From contig JAKQHS010000024.1 of the NCBI GenBank assembly GCA_029557915.1, positions 1 through 64,000 on the forward strand: a stretch of 64,000 nucleotides of DNA, read 5' to 3'. The notes under the pieces were generated by a model. The model was not told the DNA's origin. It saw nothing but the letters and a program-made list of their open reading frames with translations, and ran no database searches. Of this stretch, positions 1 through 8,799 are shown piece after piece. Positions within the stretch are counted from its first letter, which is position 1, and the number at the start of each line of letters is the position of its first letter. The stretch is from Bacteroidota bacterium (GTDB lineage: Bacteria > Bacteroidota > Bacteroidia > Chitinophagales > Saprospiraceae). The translations under genes were made by a program, and so were the position numbers.

Positions 1-123
1 TGAAATTGCAGGAATAGCTTCTCATTTAATTGTTTCTTCCCTTGCATATCTCGTAGTTTGATCTCTAACAAGATAAAAATCCGAGATCACATAACCGAAT
101 AATTTAATGTGTTTTTTATGAGT

Positions 124-232
124 TGTGCAACATGCACAGCTATCAGCTATCAGCTATCAAATAAACTTCTGATTACTGACTATTGACTATTGACTACTGA
201 CTACTGACTACTGACTATTGACTACTGACTAC
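124..232. repeat. Two heptameric tandem repeats
   Basis: Three perfect copies of AGCTATC occupy 138-158. Eight consecutive 7-bp copies of TGACTAY (Y = C or T) occupy 177-232 with no phase break. The array ends 3 bp short of the stop codon of the minus-strand gene at 236. A 6-bp inverted repeat TGTGCA-ACA-TGCACA lies at 124-138. Similar 7-8 bp arrays recur at other gene ends in this window. No coding sequence is visible in 1-235. Confidence 0.9.
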
Positions 233-235
233 TTT

Positions 236-1255
236 TTACCTCACCTCAATCACCCATATCCCCCTCACCTGGTTTTCCGCATAACCCGTTGCCTCATCAT
301 AGGGATAGAGGGACCTGAGCTTTGCCTGGGTTTCCGGTAAAATATTTTTGCCCGGGATTCCATGGCACTGCAGGCACATGGGTACGGTCTCGATCATCTG
401 GTAGCCGGTGACTATTCCATTGCGTTCGGTTATTTTGGGGCTGATTTTTTCTCCTTTCGCCAGTTTTTCCTTGAGCTCAAGGATATAGGCAAGTTCTTTT
501 TCGTTGGCGCGATTCATCGGGTTCCTGGGTTTGTCGCTGACCCGTTTTATTCTGGCCTGGTACAATGCGGCCACACTGTCGGTCAGGGGAAAGGCCCTGG
601 TATTGCAAAACGCCACGGCATGGGCGGCATCTTTTTGCTGGATGGCGGACAGCAGGTTTTTACCCAAAACGGCTTTCGCTTCTCCGGCAATGTTTGAAAC
701 CAGGGTGGCATAACTGACGGATAAATCCCTGAAGCCGGACTGGTTTTTAAAAGTCGTCCAGGTCTCCTGCCAGGCGGGCATTTCCATATCATGCTTATAA
801 ATATAGGCGGCAACCTGATGAAGGTCCCCTTCCGGCAGGTCTATCTTGGTCATCAATCCGTATTTCTTAACCTCTTCCGGCATCAGGGAGGTCCCGGAGG
901 CGGGGTTTATCATAAAGGAGGACATCCCGACGATAAATGGGTCCCTGGCACCCAGCCGATCAAGATAATGTTTACGGATTTGATTCATGGGTGGAGCAAG
1001 TTGCCCGGGCAATTCCCGGTAAGGATGGTGGCAACCCAGACATTGTCTTTGGAGCACACCCAGGGTAGTTAGATCCGCTTCCGAATGTTGGACGCCGGGT
1101 TTGCAGCCGGAAACCCAGACCAGGACCAGGCCCGGGATGGTTAATCCAAGTGCTTTAAAATATCCGGTCAGATCAAAAAGCAGGCCTTTTATTGTGATGA
1201 ATCGTTGAAGCCGGGTAGCATGCATGGTAAAAAAATTAAACGTTCTGACCTTCAT
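236..1255 (-). CDS. DUF3365 (Tll0287-like) diheme c-type cytochrome lipoprotein
   Basis: The protein has 339 residues. A hydrophobic stretch ends in a lipobox (VSGC, Cys51), so it is probably an exported lipoprotein. A first c-type heme motif CLGCH (72-76) sits in a cytochrome-like N-terminal half. A second motif CLQCH (294-298) lies near the end of a DUF3365 domain (about 190-339), whose typical segments (AFCNTRAFPLT and MNRANEKEL-like) are visible. DUF3365 domains are heme-linked sensory or redox modules; no reaction is known for this form. Met11 at 1225 is an alternative start that gives a tighter signal peptide. The gene is transcribed away from pta across a 136-bp gap. Confidence 0.8.
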   Translation of the reverse strand: MKVRTFNFFTMHATRLQRFITIKGLLFDLTGYFKALGLTIPGLVLVWVSGCKPGVQHSEADLTTLGVLQRQCLGCHHPYRELPGQLAPPMNQIRKHYLDRLGARDPFIVGMSSFMINPASGTSLMPEEVKKYGLMTKIDLPEGDLHQVAAYIYKHDMEMPAWQETWTTFKNQSGFRDLSVSYATLVSNIAGEAKAVLGKNLLSAIQQKDAAHAVAFCNTRAFPLTDSVAALYQARIKRVSDKPRNPMNRANEKELAYILELKEKLAKGEKISPKITERNGIVTGYQMIETVPMCLQCHGIPGKNILPETQAKLRSLYPYDEATGYAENQVRGIWVIEVR

Positions 1256-1361
1256 TAAGCCAGAAATCTAAAAATATCCATTTATCGTCATATTCATACT
1301 GTCCGCGGTCACCGCCTTCAAACCTCCAAAGCCGCTTCCGGTCCACTGACTGCGATTAAGC

Positions 1362-1369
1362 TATTTTTG
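1362..1369 (+). promoter_or_regulatory. Candidate -7 element for pta-ackA
   Basis: TATTTTTG matches the Bacteroidota -7 consensus TAnnTTTG exactly, 22 bp before the pta start. No good -33 TTG is seen at the expected distance, so the call rests on one element. Confidence 0.4.
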
Positions 1370-1391
1370 TACCGCATTTCGTAATTTTTAT

Positions 1392-3485
1392 ATGTCAAAG
1401 ATCATTTACATCGCCACCACCGAAGCTTACAGCGGTAAATCCCTGGTCGTCCTGGGCATTGTCAATATGCTTTTGGGCAAAGCCTTTAAAGTGGGTTATT
1501 TCAAGCCCATCATCGACGAGGATCCCTCGGGCAAACGGGATGTGGATATTGAAACCATGCTCGGCCATTTCAACCTGGATCTGCCCTATGAAGACACCTT
1601 TGCATTCAGCCGCCATCAGGCGATGACCCATCTCGAAGAAGAGACCCGCGGCGATCTGATCGATACCATCATCCGCAAGGTGAAAATCCTCGAAGAATCC
1701 CATGATTTTACCGTGATTGAGGGCAGCGACTACCTGGGGGAAGGCGCCGCCTTTGAATTTGAAACCAATATTACCATTGCTAAAAACCTCAATGCCCCCG
1801 CCATTTTTGTGATTTCCGGCGCCGGTAAAACCACCGACCAGATCCTGGGTACCGTGCAGACCGCCCTGCGCAATTTCAATGCCCGCGATGTGGAAGTGCT
1901 TGCCGTGATCATCAACAAGGTCGACCGGGAAAAATCGGATGAAATCAAAAAAGTCCTGGAAGCACACAATACGAACCGTGCGATCATCGCCGTGATTCCC
2001 TATCTCAAAGACCTGCAAAATCCGACGATGAAGGAGATCTTTGAACAGCTGGGGGGAAGGCTGATCACGGGGGAAGCCCAACTCGGCAACCAGGTCGACA
2101 ATTTTATCACGGGCGCCATGCAATTGCCCAGTTTCCTCAATTATATCACAGAGAATGTTCTTATTGTAACTCCCGGAGACCGGGCCGACATCATTATTGG
2201 CACCCTCCAGGCTAACCTGTCGGTCAATTATCCCAGGGCGGCCGGCATCGTGCTCACCGCCGATATGATGCCCGACCGATCGGTATTAAAACTGATCGAA
2301 GGCTTGCCCAATTCCATTCCCATCCTTCTGGTGCCCGGAAATACCTTTGCCACCACTACCCGGTTGGGTTCCATTCATTCCAGGCTTACCGCCGACAATA
2401 CCAAAAAGCTGGAACTGGCTATTGCCACCTTTGAAAAATATGTGGACATGGCCACCCTCGAAGAACGAATCATCACCTTTGTGCCGGAAGGCATTACCCC
2501 GCATATGTTTCAGTACCAGTTGGTGAAAAAGGCCAGAATGGCCATCAAACATATTGTACTGCCTGAAGGTAAGGATGAACGAATCTTAAAAGCAGCCGCC
2601 CGGCTGATCAACCAGGAAATTGTTCGCCTGACCCTCCTGGGCGATCCGTCGGACCTTGCCGCATCCATTAAACAATTGGGTTTGAATCTCGACCTGCAAA
2701 AAGTATCCGTCATCGATCCCATCCACGACCCGCGTTTCAATGACTATGTGGAAACGCTTTACGAATTGCGCAAACACAAAAACGTCACCCTGGCCATGGC
2801 CCGCGACCTCATGTCGGATGTTTCCTATTTTGGGACCATGATGGTTTATAAAGGCCATGCCGATGGCATGGTATCCGGGGCCATGCATACGACCCAGCAT
2901 ACGATCCGCCCGGCTCTCCAGTTTATTAAAACAAAGCCCGGGATATCCACCGTATCCTCCGTCTTTTTTATGTGCCTCCCCGACCGGGTCTCGGTGTTTG
3001 GGGATTGTGCCGTCAACCCGGATCCGACGGCGGAACAATTGGCGGAGATTGCGATTTCGTCCGCTGAAAGCAGCCTCCAATTCGGCATCGAACCGCGCAT
3101 TGCCATGTTGTCTTATTCTTCGGGTACTTCCGGGGAGGGCGCCGACGTGGAAAAAGTAAGGCAAGCTACCGCCCTGGTCAGACAAAAAAGGCCCGATCTG
3201 AAAATAGAAGGACCGATCCAGTATGACGCCGCCGTAGATCCGGTGGTAGGAGCTCAAAAACTCCCGGGTTCACAGGTTGCCGGCCAGGCCAGTGTATTGA
3301 TCTTTCCCGACTTAAACACCGGAAACAATACTTATAAAGCCGTTCAACGCGAAACCGACGCCCTGGCCATAGGCCCCATGCTGCAGGGGCTCAACAAACC
3401 CATCAACGACCTCAGCCGGGGGTGTACCGTGGATGATGTTTTTAACACCGTTCTCATCACGGCCATCCAGGCCCAGGAAAATTAA
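1392..3485 (+). CDS. pta: Phosphate acetyltransferase, long form
   Basis: The enzyme interconverts acetyl-CoA and acetyl phosphate in the cytoplasm. At 697 residues it matches the long, three-domain form. A BioD-like P-loop domain begins at once (IATTEAYSGKSLVVLG), a DRTGG regulatory domain spans about 210-330, and the catalytic PTA/PTB domain fills about 375-690 (for example KHIVLPEGKDERIL and YSSGTSGEGADVEKV). The acetate kinase gene follows after 8 bp, the classic pta-ackA pair that makes ATP from acetyl-CoA or activates acetate. The match is clear over the full length. Confidence 0.97.
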   Translation: MSKIIYIATTEAYSGKSLVVLGIVNMLLGKAFKVGYFKPIIDEDPSGKRDVDIETMLGHFNLDLPYEDTFAFSRHQAMTHLEEETRGDLIDTIIRKVKILEESHDFTVIEGSDYLGEGAAFEFETNITIAKNLNAPAIFVISGAGKTTDQILGTVQTALRNFNARDVEVLAVIINKVDREKSDEIKKVLEAHNTNRAIIAVIPYLKDLQNPTMKEIFEQLGGRLITGEAQLGNQVDNFITGAMQLPSFLNYITENVLIVTPGDRADIIIGTLQANLSVNYPRAAGIVLTADMMPDRSVLKLIEGLPNSIPILLVPGNTFATTTRLGSIHSRLTADNTKKLELAIATFEKYVDMATLEERIITFVPEGITPHMFQYQLVKKARMAIKHIVLPEGKDERILKAAARLINQEIVRLTLLGDPSDLAASIKQLGLNLDLQKVSVIDPIHDPRFNDYVETLYELRKHKNVTLAMARDLMSDVSYFGTMMVYKGHADGMVSGAMHTTQHTIRPALQFIKTKPGISTVSSVFFMCLPDRVSVFGDCAVNPDPTAEQLAEIAISSAESSLQFGIEPRIAMLSYSSGTSGEGADVEKVRQATALVRQKRPDLKIEGPIQYDAAVDPVVGAQKLPGSQVAGQASVLIFPDLNTGNNTYKAVQRETDALAIGPMLQGLNKPINDLSRGCTVDDVFNTVLITAIQAQEN

Positions 3486-3493
3486 TCCCTGCC

Positions 3494-4702
3494 ATGCATG
3501 TCTTTGTGATCAATTGCGGCAGCAGTTCCCTGAAATACCAGCTTTTCAGGATGCCTTTGGAAAAGCCTTTGTGCGTGGGTCTGGTTGACCGGATTGGTTT
3601 GGACGGAGGTAAATGGGTTCACCGGGTTTCCCCTGGCGCTGAAGAGAAAAGCATTGAAATAAACCAATCCATGGCCGATCACGGGACCGCTTTGCTGGAA
3701 GTGGTCCGCCTCCTGACCGATCCAAACGCCGGTTTGATTAAAAGCACGGCGGAAATTGATGCGGTGGGACACCGGGTGGTCCACGGTGGAGAAACGTTTG
3801 CCTCCACGACCCGGATCACGGATGAGGTCAAATCAAAAATCAGGGACTTGTTTTCCCTGGCCCCTCTGCACAATCCGGCTAATTTATCGGGTATTGAAGT
3901 TGCGGAAAAGCTATTTCCGGGAGCGATCCAGGTGGCCGTTTTTGATACCGCCTTTCACCAGTCCATGCCTGAAGTGGCTTTCCGATATGCCATTCCCCGG
4001 ACCTTTTATACCCGGGAAAAAATCAGGGCCTATGGGTTCCATGGAACCTCCCATAAATACGTGACGGAGCAGGCCGGCCGCTTGCTGAATAAAACGGATG
4101 CAAAATTGATTTCCATGCATCTGGGCAATGGATGCAGCATGACCGCGGTACGGGGAGGACGGTCCCTGGATACCTCCATGGGTTTCGGACCGGTTGGAGG
4201 GCTCATCATGGGTACCCGTTCCGGGGATATGGATACTGCGGTGATCTTTCACCTGATCGATCAGCTAAAATTCAGTCCCTCGGAAGTAAACGAACTTCTG
4301 AACAAAAAAAGCGGTATGCTGGGCCTCACCGGATACAGCGATATGCGCGATATCCGCCAGGCAATGGAAAAAGGCGACCGGGAAGCACAGCTGGCTTTCC
4401 ACATGTATGCCTACCGGATCAAAAAATACATCGGTGCTTATACCGCCGTGCTCAACGGACTGGACGCCCTTATTTTTACAGGCGGAGTTGGGGAACATGA
4501 TGAAATGATGAGGCAAACGATTTGCTCAGAACTAGAATACCTGGGGGTTTGCCTGGACAAAGGAAAAAATCAATCGGGTCCGGCAGGCCAAAGGGATATC
4601 AGCAGGGAGGATGCTCCGGTGAGGATTTTTGTAATCGCCGCCAATGAGGAACTGGAGATCGCGCGTCAATGTTATGCCCTGATAAAACCGGGTGAAAAAT
4701 GA
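3494..4702 (+). CDS. ackA: Acetate kinase
   Basis: It transfers phosphate between acetyl phosphate and ADP, the partner step to Pta. The 402-residue protein has the family signatures in order: NCGSSSLKYQLF near the N-terminus, GHRVVHGGE, VFDTAFHQSMP, YGFHGTSHKYV, HLGNGCSMTAV and TGGVGEHD. The length is normal. Its stop codon overlaps the start of the following peptidase gene (ATGA at 4699-4702), so the three genes from pta onward probably form one transcript. Confidence 0.97.
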   Translation: MHVFVINCGSSSLKYQLFRMPLEKPLCVGLVDRIGLDGGKWVHRVSPGAEEKSIEINQSMADHGTALLEVVRLLTDPNAGLIKSTAEIDAVGHRVVHGGETFASTTRITDEVKSKIRDLFSLAPLHNPANLSGIEVAEKLFPGAIQVAVFDTAFHQSMPEVAFRYAIPRTFYTREKIRAYGFHGTSHKYVTEQAGRLLNKTDAKLISMHLGNGCSMTAVRGGRSLDTSMGFGPVGGLIMGTRSGDMDTAVIFHLIDQLKFSPSEVNELLNKKSGMLGLTGYSDMRDIRQAMEKGDREAQLAFHMYAYRIKKYIGAYTAVLNGLDALIFTGGVGEHDEMMRQTICSELEYLGVCLDKGKNQSGPAGQRDISREDAPVRIFVIAANEELEIARQCYALIKPGEK

Positions 4703-5862
4703 CGATGCGAGGCCTTGGTTCCATTAGACTCAAGGGAGTGAGCCTCCTTATGCCGGTGATGCTGTGGGTGAACGCCTCTCCTGCGCAGAATCCGAAACGG
4801 ACCGCAGATTATGCGATCCGTATCGGGGTGATGCCTGCCGGGAAATGGAATGCCATCACCGATGTGGCCGGGGTGAAAGTCGGGCATACCACTTTGATCT
4901 TGGGCGATTCGGTGCGGACCGGTGTCACCGCCGTCCTCCCGCATGAAGGGAATGTATTTAAACAGAAGGTGCCGGCGGCTGTATATACGGGAAACGGGTT
5001 TGGGAAGCTTGCCGGAGTCACCCAGGTGAAAGAATTGGGAAATTTGGAAACCCCCATCGTGCTGACCAATACCCTGGCTGTTGGCACGGCCATGAATGCA
5101 GTGGTAGGTTATTCATTACATCTGGTGGGTAATGAACTGGTCCAATCGGTGAATGCCCTGGTGGGAGAGACCAATGACGGTTATCTCAATGATATTCGCG
5201 GCAGGCATGTAAAGGAAGCCGATGTGCTGGACGCCATCCGGACCGCGTCCAAGGGACCTGTAATGGAAGGAAATGTGGGCGCCGGGACGGGCACCGTTTG
5301 TTTTGGTTTCAAAGGGGGAATCGGGACCGCTTCACGGGTTCTGCCTGAAAAGCTCGGGGGCTATACGGTAGGGGTCCTGGTTCAAAGCAATTTTGGCGGA
5401 GTACTGGTCATCGATGGGGTCCCGGTAGGCGAGGAATTAAAAAAATATTACCTGAGCGATGTCTTAAACGATCCGGCGGATGGAAGTTGCATGATCATCC
5501 TTGCCACCGACGCTCCATTGGATGCCCGCAACCTGGAAAGGCTGGCCAAAAGGGCCTTTATGGGGCTGGCCCGTACCGGAGGAATTGCCAGCAACGGCAG
5601 CGGGGACTATGTCATTGCTTTCTCCACGGACAGCAGTTCAAGGATCCCGTTTCAGGCTCCGGCCTTGATTCAAACCAAAACATTGAGCAACGACGCCCTG
5701 TCCCCACTCTTCATGGCTGCCATTGAAGCCGCCGAAGAGGCGATCATCAATTCCCTTTTGGCGGCAGAAACGATGAAAGGGTATAAGGGAAGGATGGTGG
5801 AGGCCTTGCCCGGTGACAAATTAAAAGAGATCCTGAAAAAGTATGGCCGGGTCTCCAAATAG
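4699..5862 (+). CDS. P1 family (S58, DmpA-type) peptidase, exported
   Basis: The 387-residue protein belongs to the DmpA/BapA Ntn-hydrolase-like aminopeptidases, which cut themselves into two chains to expose a nucleophilic serine. NAITDVAGVKVGHTT and the typical NTLAVGTAMNAV and VGETNDGYLND segments are present. The autocleavage motif DGS followed by IILATDAPL places the scissile bond at Gly262-Ser263. The first ~30 residues look like a Sec signal peptide ending in SPAQ, so it is probably periplasmic. Translation is likely coupled to ackA through the 4-bp overlap, although no metabolic link is obvious. The natural substrate cannot be read from sequence. Confidence 0.9.
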   Translation: MTMRGLGSIRLKGVSLLMPVMLWVNASPAQNPKRTADYAIRIGVMPAGKWNAITDVAGVKVGHTTLILGDSVRTGVTAVLPHEGNVFKQKVPAAVYTGNGFGKLAGVTQVKELGNLETPIVLTNTLAVGTAMNAVVGYSLHLVGNELVQSVNALVGETNDGYLNDIRGRHVKEADVLDAIRTASKGPVMEGNVGAGTGTVCFGFKGGIGTASRVLPEKLGGYTVGVLVQSNFGGVLVIDGVPVGEELKKYYLSDVLNDPADGSCMIILATDAPLDARNLERLAKRAFMGLARTGGIASNGSGDYVIAFSTDSSSRIPFQAPALIQTKTLSNDALSPLFMAAIEAAEEAIINSLLAAETMKGYKGRMVEALPGDKLKEILKKYGRVSK

Positions 5863-5941
5863 AAAGCCGATCCCAAACCCCATAGTTCAAAAATCCATGG
5901 TTGCGGGTGGATTGCGACAGAAAGGCTGCTATCTTTAATAA

Positions 5942-6904
5942 ATGAAAAAAGTGGCCATCCTGGTCCCGGAGACTGCGGTTCCCGCGGCCATCGTGGATCC
6001 CCGATACCTGTTTACCGCTGTAAATGAATTCTTCCGAAGCGCAGGGCACCAACCCTTTTTTGATGTACAATTGGTAGGCATGTCCAGGAAGGTCGCGCTG
6101 AATGGGGGGCTGGTCGTGATCCACCCGGAATTGTTGTTGGAAAAATCCGGGCAGATGGACCTGATCCTGGTGCCGGCATTAAGCGGGAATATGGCCGAGG
6201 CGGTCAAACGAAACCGGGCTTTTGTCCCCTGGATCCTATCCCAGTACAAGCGGGGCGCGGAGGTGGCGAGCTTATGCCTTGGAGCCTTTTTACTTGCCTC
6301 CACCGGTTTGTTGAATGGCAAAACCTGTTCGACGCATTGGCTTTTTGCCAATGATTTCAGGAATATGTTTCCAGAGGTGGGCCTCGCGGCAGATAAAGTA
6401 ATTACCGAACAACATGGGCTCTATTCCAGCGGAGGCGCGAGTTCATACTGGAACCTGCTCTTGTACCTGGTCGAAAAATATACGAACCGGGAAATGGCGG
6501 TGATGGCCACCAAATTTTTTCAGCTGGATATCGGCAGGCAGAGCCAATCGCCTTTTATGATGTTCCGGGGGCAAAAGGAACATGAAGATGTTGAGATCCT
6601 GAAAGCCCAGGAATTTATTGAAAAAAATTACCGGTGCAAAATAAATGTCGATGAGCTGGCATACCGATTCAAGATCGGCCGCCGGACCTTTGAACGGCGG
6701 TTTAAAAAGGCGACTTCAAACACGCCCATTGAATACATCCAGCGGATAAAAATCGAAGCCGCCAAAAAACAACTTGAATCCGGCCGGAAGACGGTCAATG
6801 AGGTGATGTATGAGGTGGGTTATAACGACCACAAAGCATTCAGGGACGTTTTTAAAAAAATAGCGGGTATGTCCCCGCAGGAATACCGGAATAAGTTCAA
6901 CTGA
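5942..6904 (+). CDS. GlxA-type transcriptional regulator (DJ-1/PfpI plus AraC HTH)
   Basis: The 320-residue protein has a DJ-1/PfpI-like domain (about 1-190) and a C-terminal AraC-type double helix-turn-helix (about 215-318, including FKIGRRTFERRFKKAT and VMYEVGYNDHKAFRDVFKK). Cys112 in SLCLGAF lies at the nucleophile-elbow position of the DJ-1 fold, though members of this regulator group are usually not enzymes. The effector is unknown. Its 3' end overlaps the convergent membrane protein gene by 8 bp. Confidence 0.92.
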   Translation: MKKVAILVPETAVPAAIVDPRYLFTAVNEFFRSAGHQPFFDVQLVGMSRKVALNGGLVVIHPELLLEKSGQMDLILVPALSGNMAEAVKRNRAFVPWILSQYKRGAEVASLCLGAFLLASTGLLNGKTCSTHWLFANDFRNMFPEVGLAADKVITEQHGLYSSGGASSYWNLLLYLVEKYTNREMAVMATKFFQLDIGRQSQSPFMMFRGQKEHEDVEILKAQEFIEKNYRCKINVDELAYRFKIGRRTFERRFKKATSNTPIEYIQRIKIEAAKKQLESGRKTVNEVMYEVGYNDHKAFRDVFKKIAGMSPQEYRNKFN

Positions 6905-7517
6905 GCATTGAATTACCAGATTTCAGATAGCCTCTTATGGACAAATACCTCGCGGCGAGCAGGTGACTGGACCATAAAATCAAATTGTCGGCATGGGCCA
7001 GCAAATCAATACGGGGTATGCGGCTTATTGGAAAGCCCACTGCTCCAATGCAAATCATAATACCCACCCAGTCTGGCAATACCTTTTTCCGAACAAGATT
7101 AATACCCATGATCAAAAGGGAGAGTGGGAATAAGGCGCCGGGAATAAATAAATAAGCCAGTGTGGAAGGACCTATCGCCTCATGAAGGGCAGTTTTTTCT
7201 TCCAGCGAATCCACACCCATCTGGGTACCATAAATGCCATCGATTCCGAAATTGTTTCCCCCTATGCACGAAAATACGGCGATGAAAAACCCGGCCATGG
7301 CGTAAACCGGCATATGCTTCTTGAGAGGGTGAAATAAAGCCTGGAAAGCAAAAACCCAAGCGAAAAAGGAAAAAAACATAAGCACTCCTGCAGTTTTAGT
7401 GACTACCCCCTGATACCAAAAAAACTGGGAGAGGACCAGAAAAAACGGGGCCAGGATCAAGCCGGCCAGCCATATCCGGCTACGAATGGACTCATATGAA
7501 TTTGGAGTATTCATCAT
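6897..7517 (-). CDS. Multi-pass membrane protein of unknown function
   Basis: About 206 residues with roughly six hydrophobic segments (for example WLAGLILAPFFLVLSQFFW and LAYLFIPGALFPLSLLIMG). The frame is open upstream to 7610, but that part overlaps the cupin gene. The adjacent ATGs at 7515-7517 and 7512-7514 (MMNTPNSYES) are the better starts, 8 bp after the cupin stop. The layout resembles DUF998-like integral membrane proteins, but I do not recognise the family firmly. It is probably co-transcribed with the cupin gene and so under the TetR-type operator at 8111-8127. Confidence 0.7.
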   Translation of the reverse strand: MMNTPNSYESIRSRIWLAGLILAPFFLVLSQFFWYQGVVTKTAGVLMFFSFFAWVFAFQALFHPLKKHMPVYAMAGFFIAVFSCIGGNNFGIDGIYGTQMGVDSLEEKTALHEAIGPSTLAYLFIPGALFPLSLLIMGINLVRKKVLPDWVGIMICIGAVGFPISRIPRIDLLAHADNLILWSSHLLAARYLSIRGYLKSGNSMLS

Positions 7518-7525
7518 TACAGGGA

Positions 7526-8077
7526 TTATCTCAGGGGGGGAGGTGCATCGCTGAACTTTTTGTACTTTCCCAAAAGCTTCCCGATTAAACAAGTCAGGGG
7601 CATGATGCACTTTTTTATAAAAACCGGAATGCCTGGTAGGTCGTACTCCGAAGCATAACGGGTCATGAGCCAGGCTCCATCAAAAGATTCGGGTTCGCTT
7701 TTTCCGGATTTGTTCTGAGCCGCATACAGAGCGGTAAGAAAAAACACGATGGAATGGGCCGGTTTGATCCATCCTTTGCAATTCAGGACCACCTCGCCGG
7801 CATTCCAAAACCTGTGGGCTATTCCGCGTTTGAACAATACCGATTCTCCCGGGCCTGCATATTTCGGTTCTTCTCCCAGGAGCTGATAACCCAATTTACC
7901 CGATATCACCTCCAGCATTTCTTCCTGCTTGAAATGGGTATGCATGGCCGGTCCGTGCCCGGGCTGGACAAAATTTTCCAGCAGGACCCTATCGCCGTCC
8001 GGCTCCTGTACCACTTCCCGGAAAATGATTTGCTCCCCGATACAGTTCTCTATGATGTGCGGATAACTGATCTTCAT
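7526..8077 (-). CDS. Cupin domain protein
   Basis: The 183-residue protein has a single cupin domain. Putative metal ligands are His46 and His48 (MHTHFKQEE), a following Glu, and His88 (GIAHRFWN). A hydrophobic stretch (SIVFFLTALYAA) follows the cupin. Its reaction is unknown. It diverges from the TetR-family gene across 58 bp containing a palindromic operator. The -33 TTG at 8124-8126, a 19-bp spacer and the -7-like TATTTTTA at 8097-8104 lie in a good arrangement for this gene, so it is a likely TetR target. Confidence 0.85.
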   Translation of the reverse strand: MKISYPHIIENCIGEQIIFREVVQEPDGDRVLLENFVQPGHGPAMHTHFKQEEMLEVISGKLGYQLLGEEPKYAGPGESVLFKRGIAHRFWNAGEVVLNCKGWIKPAHSIVFFLTALYAAQNKSGKSEPESFDGAWLMTRYASEYDLPGIPVFIKKCIMPLTCLIGKLLGKYKKFSDAPPPLR

Positions 8078-8096
8078 TTTTTTGCCGTTTTAAGGA

Positions 8097-8126
8097 TAAA
8101 AATAACTAATTTTGGACATTGTCCAA
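8097..8126 (-). promoter_or_regulatory. Promoter for the cupin operon
   Basis: On the minus strand TTG (8126-8124) is followed by exactly 19 bp and TATTTTTA (8104-8097), one mismatch from TAnnTTTG, with the start codon 20 bp further on. The TTG lies inside the right arm of the palindrome at 8111-8127, so a repressor bound there should block this promoter. Confidence 0.5.
8107..8114 (+). promoter_or_regulatory. -7 element for the TetR-family gene
   Basis: TAATTTTG fits TAnnTTTG exactly and overlaps the first four bases of the 8111-8127 palindrome. A TTTG at 8081-8084 lies 22 bp upstream, slightly longer than the usual 19-21 bp spacing. Confidence 0.5.
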
Positions 8127-8127
8127 A
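8111..8127. promoter_or_regulatory. Palindromic operator between divergent cupin and TetR genes
   Basis: TTTGGACATTGTCCAAA is a perfect 8-bp inverted repeat around one central base. It overlaps the plus-strand -7 element of the regulator gene and the minus-strand -33 element of the cupin gene. TetR-family proteins typically bind such sites next to their own gene. Confidence 0.75.
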
Positions 8128-8135
8128 TTCTTCGG

Positions 8136-8771
8136 ATGAATACAGAAGAAAAAATCCTGGCCAAAGCCCTGGAAATGTTTAACGAACGGGGTATTGAATA
8201 TGTCGGCCTGCGTGAACTTGCCGGGATCTTGGGCATCCGGGTAAGCAATATCACCTATTATTTTGCCACCAAGGACGACCTGGTCAACCGGATTTCTCTT
8301 GAACTAAGTGCTGCCAACGAAGCCGTATTGCGCGCAGAACGGGAACCCGGCCTGCATACCTTCCTGGATACAATGCGGATCATTTTTAATAACCACATGA
8401 GATACCGCTGCATCGCCCTGAGCCTGGTCCACATCCTGGATCAGAATGAGGTGATTTCCGAAAGATTTAAAAAAACCCAGCTCGCCCGCCGAAACTTTCT
8501 GACGACCAGCCTCTCCATCCTTGCAGATGGAGGTTGGGTCGCCTTTCCCGATCCCGCAGACCGGGATGCCCTGGCATCCATGATCGCTCTGCTGGCCAGA
8601 TTTTGGATCCCGGATTCAAGATTTACGGTGCATAAACTCCAGCCTCCGGAACAAATCCGGTACTATTTGCATTTATTGGTGGCCCTGTTCAACCCTTTTC
8701 TTACTTCCAAGGGGAAAAAAGAAACCAGGAAATTCATAGATGAAATCAGTGGCCCCAGTGACAAAAAATGA
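8136..8771 (+). CDS. TetR family transcriptional regulator
   Basis: About 211 residues starting MNTEEKILAKAL. The N-terminal helix-turn-helix is typical (GLRELAGILGIRVSNITYYF, then KDDL), followed by a variable helical ligand domain. A TTG at 8112 in the same frame could start translation but lies inside the operator, so the ATG at 8136 is chosen. It is expected to repress itself and the divergent cupin/membrane operon through 8111-8127. The inducer is unknown. Confidence 0.9.
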   Translation: MNTEEKILAKALEMFNERGIEYVGLRELAGILGIRVSNITYYFATKDDLVNRISLELSAANEAVLRAEREPGLHTFLDTMRIIFNNHMRYRCIALSLVHILDQNEVISERFKKTQLARRNFLTTSLSILADGGWVAFPDPADRDALASMIALLARFWIPDSRFTVHKLQPPEQIRYYLHLLVALFNPFLTSKGKKETRKFIDEISGPSDKK

Positions 8772-8799
8772 ACACCTAAACTTGAGCTCCCGGACCTGC

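Noticed and set aside
177-232. Possible CRISPR or phage attachment site
   Set aside because: It is a pure 7-bp tandem repeat without spacers, and no integrase is nearby.
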